From contig JBBSDV010000007.1 of NCBI GenBank assembly GCA_038240335.1, positions 1 to 36,396 on the forward strand: a stretch of DNA of 36,396 nt, in the 5' to 3' direction. This document shows positions 29,705-36,396 of this stretch, in pieces (position 1 is the stretch's first letter; the number at the start of each line of letters is the position of its first letter). The position numbers and the translations under genes were made by a program. The notes under the pieces were generated by a model. That model was not told where the DNA came from. It was given only the letters and a program-made list of their open reading frames with translations, and did not search any database. This DNA comes from JBBSDV01 sp038240335 (GTDB lineage: Bacteria; Chloroflexota; Dehalococcoidia; DSTF01; JACRBR01).

Positions 29705-30724
29705 CTACTTGACCTCGAGCTTGCCCTTCATCTGATCGGGGTGGAAGTCGCAGCGGAAATCGTAGCTGCCAGCCGGAAGATTCACGAGGAGCGTGGCCGG
29801 GGAACCAGCGGGCACGCTTGCCGGTTTCGTACACGGCGCAGGGCCGTTCGCCTTACAGAATGCTGCCTCGAAACTCCCACTTGCCGCGACGTGCACGTTG
29901 TGGATGGCAGTCCCCTTGTTGTTCACGCTGATCGTGACATCGGTGCCAGCGCCCGTAATGCTGACGGTGCTGAGTTCGTTGCCGTCGGCATCGACGAACT
30001 TGTTGTCTTCCATGTCGATGACCGGCGCTCCCGCCGGGCCTGGGGTGGGTTGGGCGCCGACGGCTGCCGTCGGTTGCGGTCCCTCGGCGACCTTTACTTC
30101 GTGGTTGTTGTCGTCATAGACCGCCGCCGCTGTGCCCGCGACGGCGAGCGATCCGAGCACCAGCACGCCGACGCCCGCGATCTGCCAGCGTGGCACGGAA
30201 GGGTTGCTCGAAAAATACCAGGCGATGAGAAGGATCCCGATCGCGATCGCCGCCGCCATTGGCGTCGCCGCGTCGGACGGCAGGATCAGGTAGATGCGCG
30301 AAAGGGCGTAGATGACGAGCAGCGCGAACGCGAGGACCCCGATCGGGATCAGCAACGGCAGGGCAAGCCGGTCGTACATGCGATTGGGCGACTCGGCGTG
30401 CTCGCTCTTCAGCGACTCCATCCGATGAACCTGAAGACTCGCGGGAACGGTTTCACTCTCGTGCCGGCCGATGATGCTGGCGGCGTTGTTCTTGAGTGCC
30501 GAGTAGTCGGCCATCGCGTTGTTGTTCGACCAGCGTGTCTCCGTAACGACGAGGACATTGCCCTCGGGATTCGCCGTGCGCGTGATCCGCATGCCGAGGA
30601 AACCGCGCTGCGCGGATGCGAAGTCTCGGTGGGCTTCGAGCTCGGAGAGGAGGCCTTGCGGGCCGGATGCCTCGTCAACCTTTGTCGCCGCGATCTGCAC
30701 GAGGACGGTCTGTACGTACTCCAT
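29705..30724 (-). CDS. Dimeric alpha/beta-barrel (ABM-like) domain, three helices and a cupredoxin domain
   Basis: This 339-residue fusion has three parts. Residues 1-102 resemble an antibiotic-biosynthesis-monooxygenase-type ferredoxin-like domain (AHRDFASAQRGFLGMRITR, NVLVVTETRWSNNNAMADY). Three membrane helices follow at about 119-147, 152-171 and 180-203, which would put the N-terminus inside and the C-terminus outside. The C-terminal domain (about 235-339) is a cupredoxin with His275 or His278 and C-x2-H-x3-M (Cys325, His328, Met332), a type 1 copper site; Cys290 and Cys298 could form a disulphide. It may be a membrane-tethered electron carrier with an internal sensor or haem/quinone-handling domain, but that is inference. 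The start is uncertain: ATG at 30724 or GTG at 30736. Confidence 0.78.
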   Translation of the reverse strand: MEYVQTVLVQIAATKVDEASGPQGLLSELEAHRDFASAQRGFLGMRITRTANPEGNVLVVTETRWSNNNAMADYSALKNNAASIIGRHESETVPASLQVHRMESLKSEHAESPNRMYDRLALPLLIPIGVLAFALLVIYALSRIYLILPSDAATPMAAAIAIGILLIAWYFSSNPSVPRWQIAGVGVLVLGSLAVAGTAAAVYDDNNHEVKVAEGPQPTAAVGAQPTPGPAGAPVIDMEDNKFVDADGNELSTVSITGAGTDVTISVNNKGTAIHNVHVAASGSFEAAFCKANGPAPCTKPASVPAGSPATLLVNLPAGSYDFRCDFHPDQMKGKLEVK

Positions 30725-30810
30725 GATCACCTGCACTGCGATTCAGGCCTGCGCTCGGCGGGCCCCGTCGTATGTTGAAAGCCGACTTATCCTAGCTAGC
30801 CGCCCCCGTT

Positions 30811-30822
30811 AGCACTAGTGCT
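30811..30822. promoter_or_regulatory. 12-bp perfect palindrome
   Basis: AGCACTAGTGCT lies between the thioredoxin-like gene and the cupredoxin fusion, about 87 nt upstream of the latter's start. It could be an operator for that gene. Its half-site resembles the CIRCE half TTAGCACT but the 9-nt spacer of CIRCE is absent. Confidence 0.3.
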
Positions 30823-30845
30823 GCAACTTGTCGCACGGCTCAACC

Positions 30846-31898
30846 TCAGCGGGCCGATGTCGCGCTCGTTGGCGCGGTCTGGAGTTCCGAGTCGCCGGTC
30901 GTTGCGGTGAGCACGCTCTCGACCTCGTCGGCGGCCATAATGCCTTCGAACTTGCCGGCGATGCGGCCCTGGCGGTCGACCACGAAGACCCACGGCTCGC
31001 TTTGCAGTCGCCACTCCCGCGTCGCCGGAATTGGGTTCTCGATATTCGATTCGCGTAGGTCGCGCAGTACATACGGTTCGACGTGGATGAAGATCGCATT
31101 GGCGCCGTATCGGGCGGCGAGCGGATCCATCACTGTGTCCATCACAGGACCGCAGGTACGCGAGCGGCAGAAGGCCGGCGTAGCAAAGGCAATGACGAGC
31201 GGCTTTCCCGTCCTGAGCGCGTCGGCGATCGTGATGTCGTGCATCGCCGGCCGCGGCGGCGACGACGAGTCGATGTCGTCGATGCTGCTTACCGTCGCCA
31301 GTGTCGGCTGGATACTGGCCGGCGCCGCGTCGCCGACGCCGAGTTCGATGGCGTGTTCTTGCACGTTGAACCGGAACGGGATCGGCGCGAGCGTGCGCCC
31401 CGCGCGCGTCACTGTGATCTCAGCGCCCCAATCACCCGCCTCGTTGAACGTCGCGATCGTCACATAAACGCCGTCCTCGCCCGTACGCGTCTTCTCGCCG
31501 CCCGACTGCTCGTCGACGTACGAGAGTTGCGTGCCGATGAAGCGCGTGTCGGCCTCCGATGCGAATTGCGGCTTCTTGCCATTGAGATCGTAGTATCGGA
31601 CGTGCAGCGACGCATCGAGGACATGGTTGTCGTCCCGATCGAGGACGCTCATGCTGACGCGATTCTCGCCTACACCAAGACTCCCATTGTTGATCGTCGG
31701 GAACAGTTCCCCCTTGCCGAGCGAGACGACTTTCGGGAAGTCGGGCGTCTCGGTCGATGACGAGCCACCGCACGACGCCAGAATTATCATCGCTGCGGCG
31801 AGAAGCGCCGTGAACGCGCGTCTAGCGATGCGGGCATTATGTAATCGTTTGGCACTTTTTGGGTGTGCAGCGTGCGGCCTTGGTGGCTTCCGAGTCAC
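30846..31898 (-). CDS. Thioredoxin-like lipoprotein with CX4C motif
   Basis: The product (about 350 residues from the GTG at 31898) has a lipoprotein signal (RRAFTALLAAAMIILASC, Cys43), an immunoglobulin-like beta domain (about 70-180), a linker and a thioredoxin-fold domain from about 220. The redox motif is ATPAFCRSRTCGP, Cys244 and Cys249 with four residues between instead of two, and the fold's cis-Pro is in SEPWVFVVD. It would act outside the membrane in thiol or copper-site chemistry. The start is doubtful: the GTG has no ribosome binding site and gives a very long basic n-region. That n-region contains the dispersed 25-mer, whose CATAAT lies 6 nt before an ATC codon that would give an ideal signal peptide. 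Confidence 0.75.
   Translation of the reverse strand: MTRKPPRPHAAHPKSAKRLHNARIARRAFTALLAAAMIILASCGGSSSTETPDFPKVVSLGKGELFPTINNGSLGVGENRVSMSVLDRDDNHVLDASLHVRYYDLNGKKPQFASEADTRFIGTQLSYVDEQSGGEKTRTGEDGVYVTIATFNEAGDWGAEITVTRAGRTLAPIPFRFNVQEHAIELGVGDAAPASIQPTLATVSSIDDIDSSSPPRPAMHDITIADALRTGKPLVIAFATPAFCRSRTCGPVMDTVMDPLAARYGANAIFIHVEPYVLRDLRESNIENPIPATREWRLQSEPWVFVVDRQGRIAGKFEGIMAADEVESVLTATTGDSELQTAPTSATSAR
31835..31859 (-). repeat. Dispersed 25-mer, copy B
   Basis: This is the second copy of the sequence at 18808-18832, on the opposite strand, with 23 of 25 bases identical. It lies in or just before the 5' end of the thioredoxin-like lipoprotein gene, reading in the same direction as that gene. 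Confidence 0.8.
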
Positions 31899-31989
31899 GG
31901 AGATGTTTCGCCAATGGCGTTGGCAACTTGGCTATCACGATAGAACCCCGCACGGCGAACGCGAAGTAGCAGTTGACGCACCGAGGTCA

Positions 31990-32772
31990 TCATCGATCCG
32001 GCGTGATGCTGCGACTGGTTCCGAGATAGAACACGGCGACGGCGAGCAGCGTCAGTACGCCGAAGTCGAGAGGCAGTCCAAAGTAGCCGTCGGAGCTTTC
32101 CGCGTATACCGCGAGATGCATCATGTCGACGCCGTACGAGAGTGGGTTCAGGCGCCCCAGGATCTTGAGCCACTCCGGCAGGTTTTGCAGCGGGAAGAAC
32201 GCGCCCGAGAAGAACAGGAACGGGAACAGCACCAGGTTCATCACGAGGTGAAACCCCTGCATCGACTTGATGCGCGATGCGAGCATCTGTCCGAGCCCAG
32301 AAAGGAAAAGATTGAGCAGCACGATGGCAAACACCGTCAGTCCGATGCTCGCCGCGATGCCGTACTGCCAGTGAAAATGGATCGCCGGGATGACGGCGGC
32401 AACGCCGAGCACAAGAAGCGCCTGAGCGGCGCCGATCACGACCGCGCTAAGCGTCTTTCCGAGGAGGACCACTCGCTGCGAGTGGGGTGAGGCAAACAGC
32501 ACCTTGAGCATCCCTGAATCGCGATCCTGATAGTAGGTGGCGCTTGAGAACGTCGACGAAAAGACCGCCGTCATCGCGATCATGCCCGGGGTCAGGAAGG
32601 TGACATAATCATGAATCTTGCGCGGGTCGAGGCCGTCGTTCACGCCCGTGCCGAGAATGGCCAACAGCATCAAGGGGAACAGCACCGACGAATATAGCTG
32701 CGATCGCGACCGCAAAAACGCCTTAAGGTCGCGAGCAAGCAGCGCAAGGACGGCGTCGACGGACCCGATCAG
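31990..32772 (-). CDS. ABC-2 type transporter permease
   Basis: The 260-residue protein has six predicted helices and the ABC-2 pattern: an N-terminal amphipathic LLARDLKAFLRSRSQL, SSVLFPLMLLAILG, FLTPGMIAMTAVFSSTFSS, RDSGMLKVLFASPHSQRVVLLGKTL and FFPLQNLPEWLKILGRLNPLSYGVDMMH. It pairs with the ATPase gene immediately upstream. No ATG, GTG or TTG is found where the protein must start. CTG at 32772 overlaps the ATPase stop as CTGA, the same geometry as ATGA coupling, so I place the start there. An ATC codon next to it is the alternative. The exported substrate is unknown; relatives of this type export antibiotics, lipids or polysaccharide. Confidence 0.85.
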   Translation of the reverse strand: MIGSVDAVLALLARDLKAFLRSRSQLYSSVLFPLMLLAILGTGVNDGLDPRKIHDYVTFLTPGMIAMTAVFSSTFSSATYYQDRDSGMLKVLFASPHSQRVVLLGKTLSAVVIGAAQALLVLGVAAVIPAIHFHWQYGIAASIGLTVFAIVLLNLFLSGLGQMLASRIKSMQGFHLVMNLVLFPFLFFSGAFFPLQNLPEWLKILGRLNPLSYGVDMMHLAVYAESSDGYFGLPLDFGVLTLLAVAVFYLGTSRSITPDR

Positions 32773-33719
32773 GATGCCTCCGGTTCGCTCGCGGCGCGGG
32801 CGCCGATCCCCTTGCCGACGAGCTGAAAGTAGACGTCTTCGAGCGTCGATTCCTCGATCTGTACGTTGTGGATGCGGTCGCCGGACTGCTGAAAGAGACG
32901 TGTCAGGAACGGACTTGCTTCGTCTGTCGTGATGTGCGTCGTGCGGCCGGCGAGGCGGACGTGCCCGACCCCTGGCCAACCTTCGATCGCGGTCACATCT
33001 CCCGCGGGGTCGTCCTTCCACTCGACGCGGACTGCCTCGCGCCGCAGCCCGTGCTTGAGGTCTGCCGGAGCTCCCTGTGCGACGAGCCGGCCCCCGTCGA
33101 GGAGGGCGACTGTGTGGCAGTAACGCTCGGCCTCGTGGACGTCGTTCGTCGCGAGCAGCAACGTCGTGCCTTTCGCATTGGCCTCGACGAGATGCTGCCA
33201 CAACGCGAGGCGGGAATCGGGATCGAGAGCGAGCGTCGGCTCATCGAGCAAGACGATCTCGGGGTCGGTGAGAAGCGCGCGGGCAAGCTCAAGGCGGCGC
33301 TTCATGCCGCCGGAAAGCGTCGACGTCATGCTCGATGTCCGCTCGTCGAGACCCACGCGACGGAGCAACGCAGCAGCGCGCTCAGTCGTGGTCGCTCGCG
33401 CCAGCCCGAACATCCGGCCCTGCAACTGCATCGTTTCGCCCAGCGTCATGGTCGCGTCGAGCGACGGCTCTTGGAAGACGATGCCCATCCGTCCGCGCAG
33501 CTTCGGCGTCAGCGACTGACCGAGGATCCGTAGCGAACCGGAATCCGGCTTGAGGCGGCCGATTAGCATCGCGAGCAGCGTGCTCTTGCCGGAACCGTTT
33601 GGCCCCAGCAGCCCAAAGATCGAGCCGGCCGGTACGGACAACGTGAGGCCGGCGAGCGCTTGCCGCTCGCCGTAGGCGAATGCAAGATCCCGCACGTCTA
33701 TCGCGGGATGCCCGCTCAT
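32769..33719 (-). CDS. ABC transporter ATP-binding protein
   Basis: From the ATG at 33719 the product has 316 residues. Walker A is GPNGSGKS (39-46), the Q-loop VFQEPSLD, the signature LSGGMKRR (about 135-142) and Walker B EIVLLDEP with Glu160. The H-loop position, usually TH, reads ATND (Asn192). After the core there is a DrrA/NatA-type C-terminal region of about 110 residues. It powers the ABC-2 permease whose gene overlaps its stop. A TTG 14 codons upstream is an alternative start; neither has a clear ribosome binding site. Confidence 0.9.
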   Translation of the reverse strand: MSGHPAIDVRDLAFAYGERQALAGLTLSVPAGSIFGLLGPNGSGKSTLLAMLIGRLKPDSGSLRILGQSLTPKLRGRMGIVFQEPSLDATMTLGETMQLQGRMFGLARATTTERAAALLRRVGLDERTSSMTSTLSGGMKRRLELARALLTDPEIVLLDEPTLALDPDSRLALWQHLVEANAKGTTLLLATNDVHEAERYCHTVALLDGGRLVAQGAPADLKHGLRREAVRVEWKDDPAGDVTAIEGWPGVGHVRLAGRTTHITTDEASPFLTRLFQQSGDRIHNVQIEESTLEDVYFQLVGKGIGARAASEPEAS

Positions 33720-33830
33720 GGCGGCGTCGACGGTGGTAAACGTGGGAGCAGTAGAGTTCAAATCAGCGGTGGGATGAATCGCCCGCGCTCAGGATAACGC
33801 ATGCGCCTCAGCCATCCGTCACCGAGGAAC

Positions 33831-33850
33831 GCGCGCGTCCGACCGCGCGC
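33831..33850 (-). terminator. GC-only stem-loop after the AAA ATPase gene
   Basis: GCGCGC arms flank an 8-nt loop about 30 nt past the stop of the AAA ATPase gene. It has no U-tract. Confidence 0.3.
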
Positions 33851-33879
33851 TCCCCAGCGCCGGACAGGGTGCCGCCTGT

Positions 33880-35196
33880 CTAGGACTCAGTTGCAGGCGC
33901 TGCCGGTTGCAGGAAGTACGTAGCGCACGCTTCTTCGAGCGCCTCGGCGGATAGTACCGGCTCCGTGCCCTCGTAGCGGCTCGCGTCGACGATTGCGTCG
34001 CAGAGGTCGCGCGGGTGGCAGCCCCGCAGCTCGCGGCCTTGCGCGAGATACCAGCGCTCGATCAGGTATGACGCTGTCGGCGCGCTCCATGCCACGCCCT
34101 GCCGCTCGCACTCTCGCTCGAAGATCGCGAGGAATTCTTTGCGTGAAGGGTTCTGCAACTCAATCTTGTAGCGGATGCGGCGGAGGAATGCATCGTCGGC
34201 CAACGCGGTCGGCGCGAGGTTCGTCGAGAACAGGACGAGTACGTCGAACGGCACGGCGACGGTCTGACCCGTGTGCATCGTGAGGTGATCAATGCCGCCC
34301 TCGAGCGCGCCGATCCAGCGATTGAGAAGCTCGACCGCGGGCATCTGCTGGCGACCAAAATCATCGATGATCAGCGTGCCGCCGTTCGCCTTGAGCTGCA
34401 GCGGCGCCTCGTAGATGCGGGTCGAGTCATCGTGCATTAGCTCGAGGCTGTCCCGCGTCAACTCGCCGCCCGCCCAGACCACCGGCCGTGCAATGCGTAC
34501 CCAACGCCGATCGAAGCGTGAGTTGAGGATGGAGGCGCGCCCGTGGCTTACCGCTTCGGGGATGATGTCGTGCTTCGACGGGTCGTAGAGATGGACGACA
34601 TGGCCGGCGATCTCGAGCGCGTGGGGGATTAGGATAGAGCCGCTCAGCGCGTGTCCGAGGGCGCGGGCGACCGTCGATTTCCCATTGCCGGAGGGGCCGT
34701 GGATCAGTGTTGAGCGCCGCGACGAGGCGGCGCGGCCAACGCGCATGATGGTCTCTTCCGGCATCACGAGGTCGCCGAGGACTGCCCGTACCTGCTCTGG
34801 CGACACCGCTGCATCGCCGATCGCCTGCGCCTCGACCTGCTTGATGTACTGGGCGAGGGGCACCGGTGCAGCACCGACATATCCGCTCCGCGCGAAGGCT
34901 TCCTCCGCGCGGTCGAGGCCCTTCTGCGTAAGCGCATGCACGTAATGCGACGGGCCGCTCCCGCCTTCGGAGCCGAGGACGTGGGAGAGGTTGTCCTGCG
35001 AGAGCGCCTGCAGGAGTTCCTGTGTCGCAGAACCAGCGATGCATAGCGCGTCGGCGAGTTCCATGCGGGTCATCCGGCCGCGATAGAACAGCGACTTCAG
35101 CGCGAGGTCGATCAAGATGCCGCGATCGAGACCGAGTTCGGCGGCGCTTGTCGGTTCGGAGATGAAATCGGGGGCGGGACGGACATCGGTGAGCAT
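33880..35196 (-). CDS. AAA ATPase with N-terminal winged-helix-like domain
   Basis: The 438-residue protein has an N-terminal helical region (about 25-105) that looks like a winged helix (MTRMELADALCIAGSATQELLQAL, then SHYVHALTQKG). The ATPase module follows: Walker A GPSGNGKST at 167-175, Walker B GGTLIIDDFG near 275, a sensor-1-like LFSTNLAP and an arginine-rich FLRRIRYKI. It has no signal peptide or helix. The ATPase resembles MoxR/dynein-like AAA+ proteins, and I do not know its target; the Walker B Asp-Asp variant is a DE-box with Asp in place of Glu. GGAGGA lies about 10 nt before the ATG. Neighbouring genes do not suggest a complex. Confidence 0.8.
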   Translation of the reverse strand: MLTDVRPAPDFISEPTSAAELGLDRGILIDLALKSLFYRGRMTRMELADALCIAGSATQELLQALSQDNLSHVLGSEGGSGPSHYVHALTQKGLDRAEEAFARSGYVGAAPVPLAQYIKQVEAQAIGDAAVSPEQVRAVLGDLVMPEETIMRVGRAASSRRSTLIHGPSGNGKSTVARALGHALSGSILIPHALEIAGHVVHLYDPSKHDIIPEAVSHGRASILNSRFDRRWVRIARPVVWAGGELTRDSLELMHDDSTRIYEAPLQLKANGGTLIIDDFGRQQMPAVELLNRWIGALEGGIDHLTMHTGQTVAVPFDVLVLFSTNLAPTALADDAFLRRIRYKIELQNPSRKEFLAIFERECERQGVAWSAPTASYLIERWYLAQGRELRGCHPRDLCDAIVDASRYEGTEPVLSAEALEEACATYFLQPAAPATES

Positions 35197-35494
35197 GGGC
35201 GGGGTTTCCTCCTCGCGTCAGGTGGGTCGTTGGCATACCCGTGCTTGACGTGCAGTCACTGCTTCGAGAAAGGAAACGCCTGTCAAGGCAGGGCATATCG
35301 GCGCGAGTGCATGAAATCTGCTGGTAGCCGCGGACCGAGAATGTCCCCCAACTCGAATCTGCACGAGCGCCGATCGCCAGTGGGACGAGATTCGTGGCAG
35401 GGCGCCGCTGCCGCGTCGCGACACGCCCGACGGCTACCTTGAAGCCGCGAATGCGGATGACGCTGTTGCTGTGCGTTTGCTGGGTAGGAGACGA
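35197..35494. other. Intergenic region upstream of the AAA ATPase gene
   Basis: No gene is seen in these 298 bp. A TTGACA lies on the minus strand at 35281-35286, and a perfect dyad GCAGTCACTGC is at 35252-35262 where the matching -10 would be, though no good -10 hexamer is visible. The rest (about 35290-35494) holds nothing that I recognise. Confidence 0.5.
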
Positions 35495-36313
35495 CTACAC
35501 CGGTTGCCAGTATCGTTTTCCCTCGCCAGTAAGGACGCGGCCGAACGTCAGACCCGGGAAGTGGCTTGCCGCCAGCAGTGTTGTCGAGCCTTCGATTTCC
35601 TTCGCCAGCGCCTCTTGCGAGCGGCGCGCGAGCTTTGGGTCGACATCGCCGAGGCCGGACCACTCCGGCTCGGTTAGCTGCGCCGGGCAGCTGATCGCGT
35701 CGCCGAGGATGAATGCGCGCGCGTCGCCCGACGAGAGCACGATGCCCGCGTGCCCGGGCGTATGTCCCGGCAGCGAATAGACGTCGACGCCCGGCGCGAT
35801 GGATGCGCCGCCATCCGCGGCCTCGAAGCGCGGCGCTACCGCGGCAAAGACATCCCTGCGGGCGACAGATCCGGCAGGCAGCTCGCCGCTCCAGTAGGTC
35901 TGCTCGGTCGACGTCCATCGGTACGTAGCGTTAGGGAACGCTGGCCGCATCTCCCCATCGATCTGCAGCGCGGCCGATCCGCAGTGATCGGCGTGGAGGT
36001 GCGTAATGAACACAACGTCGACGTCTTCCGGGGTGACGCCGGCCGTCGCGAGTTCGCCCAACAACTCGCCACCGTGCCAGGCGTCCGACTTGAACGGCCC
36101 GATCCCGGTGTCGATAAGGACTGTCCGGTCGCCGGAGCGCACGACGAAGCAGCCGAGCGGGAAGGTCAGCACTCCTGCGTCATCGAGCAAGCGCGCGTGC
36201 GGTTCCCACTGCTCGGCCGTCGTGCCGGCGAAGTACGCGGTCGCGGGCACGTGGAACTCGCCATCGGATACCGCTGTGACGTCGATGTCGCCGACTTTGA
36301 AGCTGTTTGGCAT
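35495..36313 (-). CDS. Metallo-beta-lactamase-fold hydrolase
   Basis: The 272-residue protein has the metal-binding HxHxDH motif THLHADHCG (His105, His107, Asp109, His110), the later His in LPGHTPGHAG, the bridging Asp in FILGDAIS and a final His in AASHFPG. The domain order resembles AHL-lactonase-like and other single-domain hydrolases of the superfamily, but the substrate cannot be told from sequence. No signal peptide is present, so it is cytoplasmic. The ATG at 36313 follows GGAG with 4-nt spacing. An in-frame upstream extension is rejected as it lacks a ribosome binding site. About 80 bp remain beyond it before the window ends, with no further gene. Confidence 0.9.
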   Translation of the reverse strand: MPNSFKVGDIDVTAVSDGEFHVPATAYFAGTTAEQWEPHARLLDDAGVLTFPLGCFVVRSGDRTVLIDTGIGPFKSDAWHGGELLGELATAGVTPEDVDVVFITHLHADHCGSAALQIDGEMRPAFPNATYRWTSTEQTYWSGELPAGSVARRDVFAAVAPRFEAADGGASIAPGVDVYSLPGHTPGHAGIVLSSGDARAFILGDAISCPAQLTEPEWSGLGDVDPKLARRSQEALAKEIEGSTTLLAASHFPGLTFGRVLTGEGKRYWQPV

Positions 36314-36396
36314 GATGCTCCTCGTATTCCCGGCACCCGTAGCGCGAAAGAATGATGCAGCGCGAGCAACATACACGCAATGACGGGGCTTTGCGG

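Noticed and set aside
30809..30824. CIRCE (HrcA operator) candidate
   Set aside because: TTAGCACT is present but the 9-nt spacer is absent and the right arm is incomplete; no chaperone gene is near.
31840..31865. Sigma54-type -24/-12 element (TGGCAC) on the plus strand in copy B
   Set aside because: The -12 GC/TTGC part is missing, copy A has TAGCAC, and no plus-strand gene follows.

Overview
The window is a GC-rich, densely coded bacterial chromosome segment with no rRNA, tRNA, CRISPR array, insertion sequence or phage gene that I can see. An aa3-type oxidase cluster with a CtaG assembly factor, several acyl-CoA enzymes, a LarA-like protein, an orphan prepilin peptidase, many lipoproteins and degenerate 7-nt intergenic repeats suggest an aerobic member of the Chloroflexota (Dehalococcoidia-like). 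That placement is inference and an actinobacterial-type relative cannot be excluded.

Layout. 1-1427: the end of UDP-glucose dehydrogenase overlaps a UDP-glucuronate decarboxylase gene, together a UDP-xylose route. 1540-4851 (minus): an acyl-CoA dehydrogenase-like flavoprotein, acyl-CoA thioesterase II and an enoyl-CoA hydratase/isomerase. 5015-6563 (minus): a secreted intradiol-dioxygenase-like lipoprotein and a coupled pair of small unknown genes, one a zinc ribbon. 6685-9528: DNA polymerase I, apparently leaderless and lacking two proofreading carboxylates. 9736-14324: an HSL-type esterase, a serine beta-lactamase-like hydrolase, a short-chain dehydrogenase and a stand-alone 5'-3' nuclease. 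14321-18487: a PRC-barrel/membrane fusion, a second acyl-CoA dehydrogenase and a LarA-family protein.

18932-23802 (minus) is a respiratory operon, coxII-coxI-coxIII-small ORF-coxIV-ctaG, behind a clear sigma70-type promoter. Between coxIII and coxIV lies a 37-codon single-helix protein whose first half repeats the start of coxIV in DNA and protein. 24183-26654 is topoisomerase I, divergent from cox. 26758-29539 holds a Tat-exported solute-binding protein and a prepilin peptidase, both without their usual partners. 29705-31898 (minus) holds a dimeric-barrel/three-helix/cupredoxin fusion and a thioredoxin-like lipoprotein. 31990-33719 is an ABC-2 exporter pair, 33880-35196 a winged-helix AAA ATPase and 35495-36313 a metallo-beta-lactamase-fold hydrolase.

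Beyond the genes, three layers of structure stand out: (1) four arrays of degenerate heptamers, three of them directly against stop codons; (2) a 25-bp AT-rich sequence present twice 13 kb apart with 23 identical bases; (3) a recurrent TANNNT hexamer exactly 6 nt before the start codon, implying leaderless transcripts. The best candidates for something undescribed are the small protein in the cox operon, the cupredoxin fusion and the dispersed 25-mer.
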